Positions 1-7,442 of a DNA stretch of 64,000 bases are shown here, piece after piece. The position numbers were made by a program, and so were the translations under genes. The DNA lies in the IMG/VR virus record IMGVR_UViG_3300028045_001344, positions 1 to 64,000 of that record; one strand, given 5' to 3'. Source of the stretch: a virus. The notes beneath the pieces are model-generated. The model saw only the letters and a program-made list of their open reading frames with translations. It was not told where the DNA came from and made no database searches. Positions within the stretch are counted from its first letter, which is position 1. Each line of letters begins with the position of its first letter.

Positions 1-1875
1 TCGCACTGGATCAGGCGGATAAATGTTAATTAATCTATCAACTTCATTATTAACAATGTCATTCCACATTTGAAAATAATTATTATTTGTTATTATATAG
101 GTTTCGTACATGTCACCAGGAGAACACTCACCAACACTACAATTTAATGCTTGGGCTTGAACGTGAGCTTCTGTTGTGGACCCCCATGTTTGTGCGGGTT
201 CGTCGGTGATCATAATAATATAAGGATAGGCGTCAGTGCGCCAGCTAATTCCAACAGGATCGCTAGGGTCTGTTAAAGAATCCATTACATCCCAACTTGG
301 CTCATTACCTCCACCATTACATGACATATTCAATAGTGCTGCTCGAAAGGATGCAACATCCACCAGTGAAGGTTGCGAGCGCAATTCATAACGTGCTGAT
401 GAATTGGTTTGGTACTGGCCGGGAAATGAAACAAGAGCAAATCTGTGCTCAGTGTTTTGAAACTGTGAAATGTATTGTGTTATTCCTTGTGTTAGTGCTG
501 CGATAAACGGGCACATTGAACCAGAAATGTCTATCACAAAAACCATATCAACTTTGGCGTGAGGATTTAAATCTTCGTCGATTGCCCCATCGCAATCATT
601 ATCCAAATGATCACAAATTTCGAGTTGTGGAGATACAGCGCCAATACAATCAGACCACACGCCTAGTGTGCAAGAACTAGTTCCAACGCGACATTCGCCA
701 ATTCCAGCAGTCGCAGTATTTCCACAGGTCATTCCCATTCCGTCTATAGTACCATCACAATCATCATCCCAGTTGTTGCATGTTTCTGGTGTTATGTTAT
801 AGAAATAGCATGGACCCCATGCACCATACTCATCGCACAACTCAACTCCAACACCACAATTAACAGGCGTATTTGTAACAGGATCAAGTATATTTTGATT
901 ACATATGCGAGCTTGACCAAGCACACAACTGCACCCCTCGTCAACTACACCATCGCAATCATTATCAATCATATCACAAAGTTCTGCCGTGGGCTGGACT
1001 GCATCGCAATTTACCCACGCACCGCTTGAACATTCCTCAACGCCGGAGCCACAGGCACTAGCGCATCTGCGTATCAACCCTTCATCCACTGCGCCATCAC
1101 AGTCGTTGTCCGCACCATCGCAGGTTTCGGCTTCGGGATAGATCGCATCAATACATTTTGATTCTCCGCTATCACACAGCACTCTTCCAAATGCACAAAT
1201 TCCTACTGCTTGAGATGGTCCGCAAGTTGTTCGCCTTATATCATCAACTGTCCCGTTACAGTCATCGTCAATTTCGTTACATGTTTCCGCAGTGGGAAGT
1301 GTTTGATTATTGCACGGGCCCCAACTACCATCAATACAAAATTGCTGCCCTTGTTGGCATATTGAATCTCCACCGAATACAGCCAGCGTCGGACCTCGCC
1401 AACAACTTAAAGGCGCGAGGGCTTCGTCGATCTCATCGTTACAATCATTGTCGCGCCCATCGCAAACTTCTGTTGCTGTTGGATTTACTGATTTTCGTAA
1501 ATCGTCACAATCGCCACCGCAGGAAGTATAGCCATCGTTGTCAAAATCAAATCCTTCATCAACCTCTCCATCACAATCATTATCTAAATCGTCGCAGATT
1601 TCTTCAGCGGGAGAAACAAAGCCCGCGCAAGTTTCAACGCCTTCGTCGTCACACTCAATTGTTCCAAATTGGCAAACGCCTGTTTTATAAATATCATGAT
1701 CTTTGAGGTTGTCGGCTAAAATGACTGTGCCGTTGTTGGTGATACCGCAGGGTCGATTTAAGTGGCAAACTTTGGCTATACCACTGCCGTCATCGCAAGA
1801 CGAGCACCCTTGAAGAATGGTCGCTACCGCGATGGAAAATAGAAAAACTTTGTAATAGGAAAACTTAATCCCCAC
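1..1875 (-). CDS. MopE-repeat / von Willebrand A lipoprotein (C-terminus beyond window)
   Basis: Open from a GTG at 1875 to the window edge, at least 625 codons, with an in-frame TGA 15 bases upstream of the GTG. The N-terminus has basic residues, a hydrophobic stretch and a lipobox (L-Q-G-C, Cys about 24), followed by S-S-C, so a secreted lipoprotein is predicted. Seven copies of a C-D-x-x-D-N-D-C-D-G-x-x-D-E-type repeat follow (MopE-like putative metal-binding motif, common in Myxococcota surface proteins). After these comes a von Willebrand A domain with the MIDAS start D-I-S-G-S and a later I-T-D-E. No clear ribosome site precedes the GTG, so the start is less certain than the reading frame. 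In a phage it could be a surface protein displayed by the infected cell, or an adhesin. It lies downstream of the tagged-protein operon in the same orientation. The fold is well supported; the function is unknown. Confidence 0.8.
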   Translation of the reverse strand, partial: MGIKFSYYKVFLFSIAVATILQGCSSCDDGSGIAKVCHLNRPCGITNNGTVILADNLKDHDIYKTGVCQFGTIECDDEGVETCAGFVSPAEEICDDLDNDCDGEVDEGFDFDNDGYTSCGGDCDDLRKSVNPTATEVCDGRDNDCNDEIDEALAPLSCWRGPTLAVFGGDSICQQGQQFCIDGSWGPCNNQTLPTAETCNEIDDDCNGTVDDIRRTTCGPSQAVGICAFGRVLCDSGESKCIDAIYPEAETCDGADNDCDGAVDEGLIRRCASACGSGVEECSSGAWVNCDAVQPTAELCDMIDNDCDGVVDEGCSCVLGQARICNQNILDPVTNTPVNCGVGVELCDEYGAWGPCYFYNITPETCNNWDDDCDGTIDGMGMTCGNTATAGIGECRVGTSSCTLGVWSDCIGAVSPQLEICDHLDNDCDGAIDEDLNPHAKVDMVFVIDISGSMCPFIAALTQGITQYISQFQNTEHRFALVSFPGQYQTNSSARYELRSQPSLVDVASFRAALLNMSCNGGGNEPSWDVMDSLTDPSDPVGISWRTDAYPYIIMITDEPAQTWGSTTEAHVQAQALNCSVGECSPGDMYETYIITNNNYFQMWNDIVNNEVDRLINIYPPDPVR

Positions 1876-1932
1876 ACTATACTTATATCATAGAAAGAGA
1901 AAAGGTATAAATTTTATTTTTTGGATTTTATT

Positions 1933-1951
1933 CTAACCCGCACGGGGTTAG
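1933..1951. other. Inverted repeat between the tagged operon and the lipoprotein gene
   Basis: Seven-base perfect arms (ctaaccc / gggttag) around a 5-base loop in the 89-base gap. On the transcribed strand the hairpin is followed by AATAAAATCC rather than a T-run, so it is not a classical intrinsic terminator. It could be a transcript 3'-end stabiliser or a protein site. Confidence 0.4.
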
Positions 1952-1964
1952 TATCGAAAGCCAC

Positions 1965-2249
1965 TCATTCTTCAAGTTGTTCTTCTTCATCCCCCGCCAC
2001 GGCGAAGGCATCAGACACCCTTTTCTGCGCTGCGACTGCGCGTTCCCATCGGGCAGTACCGGGCGTAAATTCTTCTTCCTCTGGTTCTTCCGGTCCATAG
2101 CCCGCTGGGGTTACATCAGTGATCGAATACTTTCGCTTCTTTTTTTCGTAGGTGTCAACCTTACTTTGGAGGTGGGGTGGCAACACTTCTGAAAGTTTAG
2201 CAAACTCCTCTTTAATAATTTGTTTTAGTTTGGATTTTGTAATTTTCAT
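1965..2249 (-). CDS. Small acidic protein with class-II N-terminal tag
   Basis: A 94-residue protein beginning MKITKSKLKQIIKEEF. This is a short amphipathic Lys-rich helix ending I-x-E, a start I recall as frequent in proteins of marine myoviruses. The rest is charged and low in hydrophobics, with an acidic C-terminus rich in E and Q and no recognisable domain. The start overlaps the stop of the preceding gene by four bases (ATGA type), so it is co-translated with the tagged operon and is its last gene. The tag suggests a virion-packaged protein processed by the head protease; that is inference. No enzymatic function is suggested. Confidence 0.7.
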   Translation of the reverse strand: MKITKSKLKQIIKEEFAKLSEVLPPHLQSKVDTYEKKKRKYSITDVTPAGYGPEEPEEEEFTPGTARWERAVAAQKRVSDAFAVAGDEEEQLEE

Positions 2250-2851
2250 AGGTATAGTTTTCCTTGTTGTTTTAGTTTATCAGTCATTTCTGAATTGTTT
2301 TTGCGATATAGCATGGAGATAGGTTTATGATTCCACTCGCCACCAGTCTTCTCTGCCCATCTTTGTGCAGACAGTTGGGTGCAATTGTCGGCTTCTTCTG
2401 GTGTCAAGGTGTTTTTTAGATCATCAAGTTGGATCTTCTCAATGTCATCTCGCTGGTCCATATATTTTTTCCATACTATATAGGCTTCTTCGCTTACGCC
2501 TTGTCGATCAGACATAAGACCGCTGCCGTTTTTGGTGGCATATTCCATCGCTAAATCGTAAAGAAGCGGACCCCAACCGCTGACGGCTTCGGATTTTCTT
2601 ACCTCAAAGGCTCTACTACACAAATCACCATTGATGCCCCATTGAGTAATCCAGACTTTTCCAAAAATTCTACCGAATTTGTCACGCTGTTCTTGCTGTG
2701 TTGGTTCTTCTCCCGTTGCTTCACTCACAATCTTAAACACAATGTCTTCGCCATCATCAATCATTCGAATTTGAATTCCCTCGGGTAGATCGGAAGGTTG
2801 CTTCATTCCTTCGTTAAGATAGGTGCGCCAGTTTTCAAATAAGAGTTTCAT
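2246..2851 (-). CDS. Tagged protein with GNAT-like acetyltransferase segment
   Basis: A 201-residue protein opening with the operon's shared tag MKLLFENWRTYLNE followed by Gly. The middle contains G-W-G-P-L-L-Y-D-L-A-M-E-Y-A and G-L-M-S-D-R-x-x-V-S-E-E-A, a signature I associate with small GNAT-fold proteins of phages (helix, then substrate loop). No canonical acetyl-CoA loop can be proven by eye. The tag ends in L-N-E, fitting a T4-type prohead protease site, so the mature protein would start at about residue 15. Three bases separate it from the preceding gene and no strong Shine-Dalgarno is seen, so translation is probably coupled. Likely a head-packaged effector; substrate unknown. Confidence 0.6.
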   Translation of the reverse strand: MKLLFENWRTYLNEGMKQPSDLPEGIQIRMIDDGEDIVFKIVSEATGEEPTQQEQRDKFGRIFGKVWITQWGINGDLCSRAFEVRKSEAVSGWGPLLYDLAMEYATKNGSGLMSDRQGVSEEAYIVWKKYMDQRDDIEKIQLDDLKNTLTPEEADNCTQLSAQRWAEKTGGEWNHKPISMLYRKNNSEMTDKLKQQGKLYL

Positions 2852-2854
2852 AAA

Positions 2855-3475
2855 TTATTTTGGTGCGGCGAGCATATCCTTTAGGCTTGGCCAAAATGTG
2901 GCAGCTAAATAAGCTTTCACTTCACCAGCCTTCACTGCTGCAAGGAGCGATTCAAAACCCGCGAAAGCGGTGTTGCCTGACTTTGCGGCTGATGCAGCAC
3001 CGACTCCTGAATATATCATTAGAAAAGCGATCAAGAGGTGAAACAATAAATCAGTAGCTTGTTTTGCTTTGGTTTCATCTTTAATTCTCAAAACCTTCTC
3101 GACAAAAAACCTAATAGGCTTGTGAAATAGGTGATGAAATTTATCTGCATAATGATTAATCTTTTCTGCTACTTTTTCAATGCCTAGATCTTTTCCTGTC
3201 CAACCTTTCACGGCGTTCCCAAACACTTTCGCAATACCTGTGAAAAGTTTCACAATCGCGGGGGCAGCAAGAGTAACGCCAAGACCAAATAATACACCTT
3301 CATCAAGTGGTTGCCTGGATTCTATCTCTTGCGCGATCTCCTCCGTAGTATCACCCACATCATCGCCAAAAAGTCCAGCGATCTTTCCAAAAGTCTTTTC
3401 TAAAAAGCGATCAAACGCTTCTTCTTCTTCGGCTTCGTTAATATAACCTCGCCATTGTTCCATTAATAGTTTCAT
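2855..3475 (-). CDS. Tagged membrane protein, possible pore or pilot protein
   Basis: I start this gene at the ATG at 3475, giving 206 residues, because that places the shared tag MKLLMEQWRGYINE at the N-terminus and leaves two bases after the previous stop. An upstream in-frame start at 3520 would overlap that gene and bury the tag. After an acidic linker there are two to three hydrophobic segments: one starting G-V-L-F-G-L-G-V-T-L, one starting D-L-L-F-H-L-L-I-A-F-L-M-I-Y, and a weaker one near the C-terminus. Lys/His-rich helices lie between them. A packaged membrane-active protein could help DNA or effectors cross the host membrane. No family recognised. Confidence 0.65.
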   Translation of the reverse strand: MKLLMEQWRGYINEAEEEEAFDRFLEKTFGKIAGLFGDDVGDTTEEIAQEIESRQPLDEGVLFGLGVTLAAPAIVKLFTGIAKVFGNAVKGWTGKDLGIEKVAEKINHYADKFHHLFHKPIRFFVEKVLRIKDETKAKQATDLLFHLLIAFLMIYSGVGAASAAKSGNTAFAGFESLLAAVKAGEVKAYLAATFWPSLKDMLAAPK

Positions 3476-3477
3476 AA

Positions 3478-4509
3478 TTATACCGCTGCGTTTTTCATTT
3501 CCCTTTTTCTTTTTTGCCATTTGTTTCTGGCAGCATTAAAAGTTCCCATGTCTGTTATAATTACTTTTTTATATTTGTTTTCCAGATCATATTTTTCAAT
3601 AGCTGCCATAATCTTATCCATCTTACCGATTTCGTATCTAAGTTCGCGCTTTTCGGCTGGTGTGAGGTCGCCGTGCTTCATTTTGTTAAATATCTTTTTG
3701 GTCTTTACGGCGGGTCCACCAATATAAAGAGCAGACGAATGTGGAACGTTCATAACGTTGGTGTCCACGACCCATTCGTTTTCCGCCTTAAACATTTTCG
3801 CTGCGTTGACTATCCCTGTATAAAGGATGAGCCGCATAAAACCTTTGGAGATATATTTACCTAACTCGTCTTGCTTCCACGAATCGGCTTTCTTAAGTTG
3901 GTCTTGGAGAGCCGGAAATAACAAATCAACCAGGTCTTGCAGACTATTTATGCGATCTAGGTTGGCATACAATTCTTGGGCGATAGGAGTTTTTACATCC
4001 CACTCCCTAAGAAAGTTTTGCATCGTGACCATGGCTTGGTTATCCACCTTCTCGCGTGTGACTTTCCACATCGTCTCGCCGATGTCAGCAGAATCAAAAA
4101 TATTTCCGATTACGCGCTCTGCGTGTTGTTCGTCGCCTTGATTCTTTTCCGTCAAGCGATAAAATGCTTTTAGTCCGTCTTGCGCTAGGAAATCAGGATT
4201 ATCATATTCTATTTTTACAATAGAATCGTTTATCTCGGCAAAATCTTTGCCGTCCATTACAATGGTTGCGTCTCTAATGTTGCCGTGCATTTGCATAAAA
4301 TTGGAGGGATTATCAGCAAAGCCAACGATGTCTGAGCTAGAAGCTCCGGGTGTCTTGATGACTTTATTATCTCCCAAATCTTTCATAATATCCGGTCGGT
4401 AATCGTCATCAAAATAGATGGAGATATAAAACTTCTTCGGCATAGAGACATCCGAAACATTTTCTAACTCTTTAAGATAAGAGCGCCAGTTTTCCATCAA
4501 GAGTTTCAT
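3478..4509 (-). CDS. Tagged protein of unknown function, 343 aa
   Basis: Begins MKLLMENWRSYLKE followed by Leu, the shared tag. The body is mixed alpha/beta: a beta-rich part early (F-Y-I-S-I-Y-F), a central segment F-Y-R-L-T-E-x-x-x-G-D-E-Q-H-A-E-R-V-I-G, and a basic C-terminus (K-x-x-K-R-K-R-E). The D-E-Q-H-A-E-R-V-I-G stretch resembles the region around the catalytic Glu of some phage ADP-ribosyltransferases, but I cannot place the other motifs, so this is only a possibility. The start overlaps the stop of the preceding ART-like gene (ATGA), which itself follows another tagged gene. Probably a head-packaged effector by virtue of the tag. Confidence 0.6.
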   Translation of the reverse strand: MKLLMENWRSYLKELENVSDVSMPKKFYISIYFDDDYRPDIMKDLGDNKVIKTPGASSSDIVGFADNPSNFMQMHGNIRDATIVMDGKDFAEINDSIVKIEYDNPDFLAQDGLKAFYRLTEKNQGDEQHAERVIGNIFDSADIGETMWKVTREKVDNQAMVTMQNFLREWDVKTPIAQELYANLDRINSLQDLVDLLFPALQDQLKKADSWKQDELGKYISKGFMRLILYTGIVNAAKMFKAENEWVVDTNVMNVPHSSALYIGGPAVKTKKIFNKMKHGDLTPAEKRELRYEIGKMDKIMAAIEKYDLENKYKKVIITDMGTFNAARNKWQKRKREMKNAAV

Positions 4510-4871
4510 TTCTTTTTTATCAACTCTTTTTTAATCACCTTAATGTTTTCGGGCTCCAAGATAATCCAGTTGTCGTCAAGTCTAACACTATCGAAACCAA
4601 GCCCATCTAATTCACCAAGAGAGTATTTATCATATTCATCCCATCCTGCTACTTTTCCCGGCTTTAGTTCCGCAGTCATCAACCACTTTGTTGATACGGC
4701 CCCACTCTCGCCACGCAAGATTTTATCCCTGTCTTCGTTAAACCAAAAAACTCCTTGAGCTGAAAACTGTTTATCAAAATCTCCAATGGGCACAGAACTT
4801 CCGTGGTAAGCGGTGACAATTTCATCTTCTTCTCGTAGATGCTTGCGCCAGTTTTCAAAGAGAACCTTCAT
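4506..4871 (-). CDS. Tagged mini ADP-ribosyltransferase-like protein
   Basis: A 121-residue protein: tag MKVLFENWRKHLRE, then a compact domain beginning I-V-T-A-Y-H-G-S-S (residues 18-26). This is followed by F-S-A-Q-G-V-F-W-F-N-E-D, then G-L-G-F-D-S-V-R-L, ending I-I-L-E-P-E-N-I-K-V-I. The order Y-H-G, then G-x-F/W-F, then G-[YF]-D-[GS]-V, then a terminal hxxP-x-x-I-K is typical of the small ART-like domains in phage and polyvalent proteins. T4 Alt, the classic head-packaged ADP-ribosyltransferase, also carries a capsid-targeting N-terminus, so tag plus ART is a close parallel. The catalytic Glu is not certain and the domain may be degenerate. Start overlaps the previous stop. Confidence 0.6.
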   Translation of the reverse strand: MKVLFENWRKHLREEDEIVTAYHGSSVPIGDFDKQFSAQGVFWFNEDRDKILRGESGAVSTKWLMTAELKPGKVAGWDEYDKYSLGELDGLGFDSVRLDDNWIILEPENIKVIKKELIKKK

Positions 4872-5503
4872 GGTTGAACCACATTCACTCCCTTGGGTCG
4901 GCCTAATAAAATCTTCATATGTATGCTTCCGCCAAGCTTGCGCTTATACCAGCCAGGATGGTTTGGGTATTTTCCTTCTGGGTGTGGTCCAATCCATTCT
5001 ATATCTTTTCCTAAAACTTTTCGCACGTCTTCTTCGTTATCAACGAAGGGAACATTATGATACTTAATCATTACGTGGGCAATCGCATCCGACAACTCAC
5101 CATAGTTTCCTTCTGTATTTAATAATTCAGCAGTCTTTTCTTTGTATGCTTTTATGCCTTCTGATCCACCATCGGAGGCACCAACGGTCATTTTAATTCC
5201 TGCTGGTTTTGTTTTTGCGCCTCTCACTGCATCGGGTTCGGGGTCAGCATCCACATCAACTGCCAGCCACTTATCATAATCCGATGGCATATCACTAGCA
5301 GATCGAATATCCACATTTCCACCAATCTTTGCGTAAGATTTGTCAATCATAGCATAGATCTCATCGGTAATATCAATATTGTCTGGATCGTTTGTTAGCT
5401 CGTCGGTGGGAAGCTCAACCCATTTATTCTTTTTGCCGTCGCTATAATCAGCAAACACCTTTTCGTCTAAATATTTTCGCCAACCTTCAAATAATAACTT
5501 CAT
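4868..5503 (-). CDS. Tagged protein, conserved phage type, function unknown
   Basis: I start at the ATG at 5503 because a GAGGGA ribosome site lies seven bases upstream and it exposes the tag MKLLFEGWRKYLDE. An in-frame ATG at 5575 sits within a few bases of the promoter-like octamer at 5580-5587 and would hide the tag. The 211-residue protein contains D-E-I-Y-A-M-I-D-x-S-Y-A-K-I-G-G-N, then W-L-A-V-D-V-D-x-D-P-E-P-D-A, G-A-S-D-G-G, and I-E-W-I-G-x-H-P-x-G-x-Y-P. I recall this combination from uncharacterised marine phage proteins. An alpha/beta transferase-like (possibly GNAT-like) fold is possible. Function not assigned. Confidence 0.65.
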   Translation of the reverse strand: MKLLFEGWRKYLDEKVFADYSDGKKNKWVELPTDELTNDPDNIDITDEIYAMIDKSYAKIGGNVDIRSASDMPSDYDKWLAVDVDADPEPDAVRGAKTKPAGIKMTVGASDGGSEGIKAYKEKTAELLNTEGNYGELSDAIAHVMIKYHNVPFVDNEEDVRKVLGKDIEWIGPHPEGKYPNHPGWYKRKLGGSIHMKILLGRPKGVNVVQP

Positions 5504-5579
5504 CGTTTTCCCTCGGTCTTTTTCATTTTGAATCTCCGCACTAAGAAGTTGTTCTAATGAAAACTTATCTACCATATAC

Positions 5580-5587
5580 TAAATAGT
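5580..5587 (-). promoter_or_regulatory. ACTATTTA octamer (putative late promoter)
   Basis: Intergenic copy of the octamer that precedes eight transcription units in this window, always in the gene orientation. It lies about 77 bases upstream of the ATG chosen at 5503, inside the 87-base gap between two tagged genes. Confidence 0.5.
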
Positions 5588-5590
5588 TTC

Positions 5591-6424
5591 TTAAAATGTC
5601 TCTTGCTCTACCTCTTTGATTACAGCAGCAGGTAAGTTCTTTTTAGCGTAGCCAATAATAGATTGACGGTAATCGTTTTTGAAGAAATCTGTTACTTCAT
5701 CTTTTGTATATCGAACTTCACCCTTGGCGAGTTCTTTGGGATGGGCATAAAAATTAATAAATTCTCCAATAGAATCGTCTAACTTCGCTGAGAAAGGAAC
5801 TTTAGACATTTTTGCTCGTTTGTAAGTTCCACGAGCATATGCTTCAATTTCAGACGGGTCAAGGTAATAAAGACCAAGAGCATCAATGGAGGCTAATCCA
5901 CCTTGAAACGCTTTCTTTTGTTGTTTTCCGGCTTTTTTTAATACGTCGATAGATTGTCCACCGTGCGTAAGTTCGTGAACCGTGGTATCTTTCATCTTTT
6001 CTATGAGTTCGGACATATCACCTATTCTAAACTCATCTGAAAGAGACACATTGACGGCTACGATACGATCACGCACCATTTCACCATCAGAATCATCATC
6101 AGAAGTCATCGTCTGCCCACTGACACTAAACTTTTTGCCTTCTCCAAAAGCAGTGGAAGGTTCAACTCGTAATTGAAAAGTTATTTTCTTGATACCCTCC
6201 TCCTCTAGAGATTTTGGAAGGCCACCAAAGTATTTGTTATCATATGCAACGCTCTCAAGTGGATGTTTTATGGACCCAAAACGGGGTTTAATGCGGGGCT
6301 CCCCTTTGTTGGCACTCAGGTGATCTTTAATCTTATTCACGATATTTCTTACCATCGTTGTTGCTTCGCCTTCAAACTTGGCTTCTTTTAGCACTTTCCG
6401 CCAGTTTTCAAATAAGAGTTTCAT
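5591..6424 (-). CDS. Tagged zinc metalloprotease-like protein
   Basis: A 277-residue protein: tag MKLLFENWRKVLKE followed by Ala, then a domain containing T-T-V-H-E-L-T-H-G-G-Q (about residues 147-157). This is the HExxH zinc-binding and catalytic motif (His150, Glu151, His154). A downstream S-E-I-E-A-Y-A-R-G (about 191-199) supplies a plausible third ligand Glu, as in gluzincin-type families. No signal peptide or membrane segment. Start forms TAATG with the stop of the previous gene. The motif is clear; the substrate is not. If the tag directs head packaging, the enzyme would be held in the capsid and delivered into the host, where it could cut a host protein or assist entry. Confidence 0.7.
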   Translation of the reverse strand: MKLLFENWRKVLKEAKFEGEATTMVRNIVNKIKDHLSANKGEPRIKPRFGSIKHPLESVAYDNKYFGGLPKSLEEEGIKKITFQLRVEPSTAFGEGKKFSVSGQTMTSDDDSDGEMVRDRIVAVNVSLSDEFRIGDMSELIEKMKDTTVHELTHGGQSIDVLKKAGKQQKKAFQGGLASIDALGLYYLDPSEIEAYARGTYKRAKMSKVPFSAKLDDSIGEFINFYAHPKELAKGEVRYTKDEVTDFFKNDYRQSIIGYAKKNLPAAVIKEVEQETF

Positions 6425-6741
6425 TAAAATGTCTCCTGCTCTCCGTCTTCATAAGTTATAATTGTTTTGTTGGAAGGGTGAGGATTAATATGAACCTTAA
6501 TAAAATCGTCCATTGAATCAAAGATCGCAATTCCTCCGCGTGGTGGTGGATAGAGCCAATGAATGATGGCTTGTCCACTTGCTAATTTAGCGCCCTCAAT
6601 CACAACACCCGCGCCGGAAACGCCAGTTTGATCCTCGTCGCGATAAACTGTGAAAGTTCGAATACCTCTTGGTGCCAAGGATGAAGGAGGGCTAGGCTTT
6701 AGTTCTTCTAATGCCTCCGCGTGTTTCTTTTTTGTGGTCAA
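6424..6741 (-). CDS. Untagged small protein within the tagged operon
   Basis: A 105-residue protein starting at a TTG two bases after the preceding stop, with GGGGGA upstream as ribosome site. It lacks the tag shared by its neighbours. Composition: a basic, proline-rich N-terminus, then a beta-rich core (G-I-R-T-F-T-V-Y-R-D-E-D; G-V-V-I-E-G-A) and a P-P-P-R-G-G turn, ending D-G-E-Q-E-T-F. The next gene also ends Q-E-T-F. No family recognised. It could be a cytoplasmic partner (chaperone or immunity-like protein) of an adjacent tagged protein, but nothing in the sequence proves that. Confidence 0.55.
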   Translation of the reverse strand: MTTKKKHAEALEELKPSPPSSLAPRGIRTFTVYRDEDQTGVSGAGVVIEGAKLASGQAIIHWLYPPPRGGIAIFDSMDDFIKVHINPHPSNKTIITYEDGEQETF

Positions 6742-6743
6742 AA

Positions 6744-7442
6744 CTAACTTCCCCCTGCACCGGGGGGTGCCGAACCTTTATAGTTAGACTTGAGCTGTTT
6801 CCAGCCTGGAAGTTTTGTTTGTGCGTTTTTCTTTTTGGTGGGAGTGATGACTTGATTTATTTCTTTGTTTGCTCTGTGAGATGTAATGGGGTAATCATTT
6901 TCGTCTAGTTCTTCTTCCTCAGTTTTTTTCTTGGGACCAAAAAATATTATATTGTCGCCCGCTATGCCAATCTCAAAATTAGCCGGAAGATTCTTTTTTA
7001 AGAAGCGCAAATACATTTTAGTACGTGTGGTTTGACCTTTGCTGCCAACTTCCCCGCCCTTATCAATCCCTTCAAATACAAAACGCAAAATTCCCCGATT
7101 CACTTCAGGGTTTGAAATAAAATCATTAACAATCGCTACAACAGTAGACATAATTCGTAAAGGGTGTCCCTCTCCTGTCTGTTTCATAGACGCATCGGCT
7201 TCAAAGTCCAAGGTCCATATAGGGACTTTTCGTTTGACATATTCACCATCTTCCCAAGTTGTGCTTTTTTTGAAAAACACTTGATAGTCACTTCCGTCTT
7301 CCCCGTTTGGATCATCCGACGACACAAAATTATATTCTACTTCGTATTCATCATTAGAGCCAAGTTCCCAGTCAAAAGGTTCTGCGCTTGCATCGCCAAT
7401 CTCTTTAAGATAGTTGCGCCAACTTTCAATCAATAGTTTCAT
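6744..7442 (-). CDS. Tagged protein of unknown function, 232 aa
   Basis: Starts MKLLIESWRNYLKE followed by Ile, the shared tag. The body has an acidic N-terminal half with beta-strand character (Y-E-V-E-Y-N-F-V, Y-Q-V-F-F-K-K), then V-V-A-I-V-N-D-F-I and T-R-T-K-M-Y-L-R-F-L-K-K-N-L-P. The C-terminus is a Lys-rich, probably disordered tail ending P-P-G-A-G-G-S. A GGAG ribosome site lies about ten bases before the ATG, and the gene overlaps the end of the upstream gene by 17 bases. The basic tail could bind packaged DNA. No family recognised; the grouping with head-delivered proteins rests on the tag. Confidence 0.6.
   Translation of the reverse strand: MKLLIESWRNYLKEIGDASAEPFDWELGSNDEYEVEYNFVSSDDPNGEDGSDYQVFFKKSTTWEDGEYVKRKVPIWTLDFEADASMKQTGEGHPLRIMSTVVAIVNDFISNPEVNRGILRFVFEGIDKGGEVGSKGQTTRTKMYLRFLKKNLPANFEIGIAGDNIIFFGPKKKTEEEELDENDYPITSHRANKEINQVITPTKKKNAQTKLPGWKQLKSNYKGSAPPGAGGS

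Noticed and set aside
1158-1706. Long plus-strand open frame within the lipoprotein gene
   Set aside because: It is the complement of a Cys/Asp-rich repeat region; its product is low-complexity Arg/His/Leu and has no ribosome site. The minus-strand frame encodes clear repeats and a vWA domain.
1933-1951. Hairpin as an intrinsic terminator of the cargo operon
   Set aside because: No T-run follows on the transcribed strand, so it is only listed as an inverted repeat.
3475-3520. Longer N-termini for tagged genes (starts at 3520 and 5575)
   Set aside because: They would overlap upstream coding or a promoter-like octamer and would bury the tag that nine genes share at their exact N-terminus.
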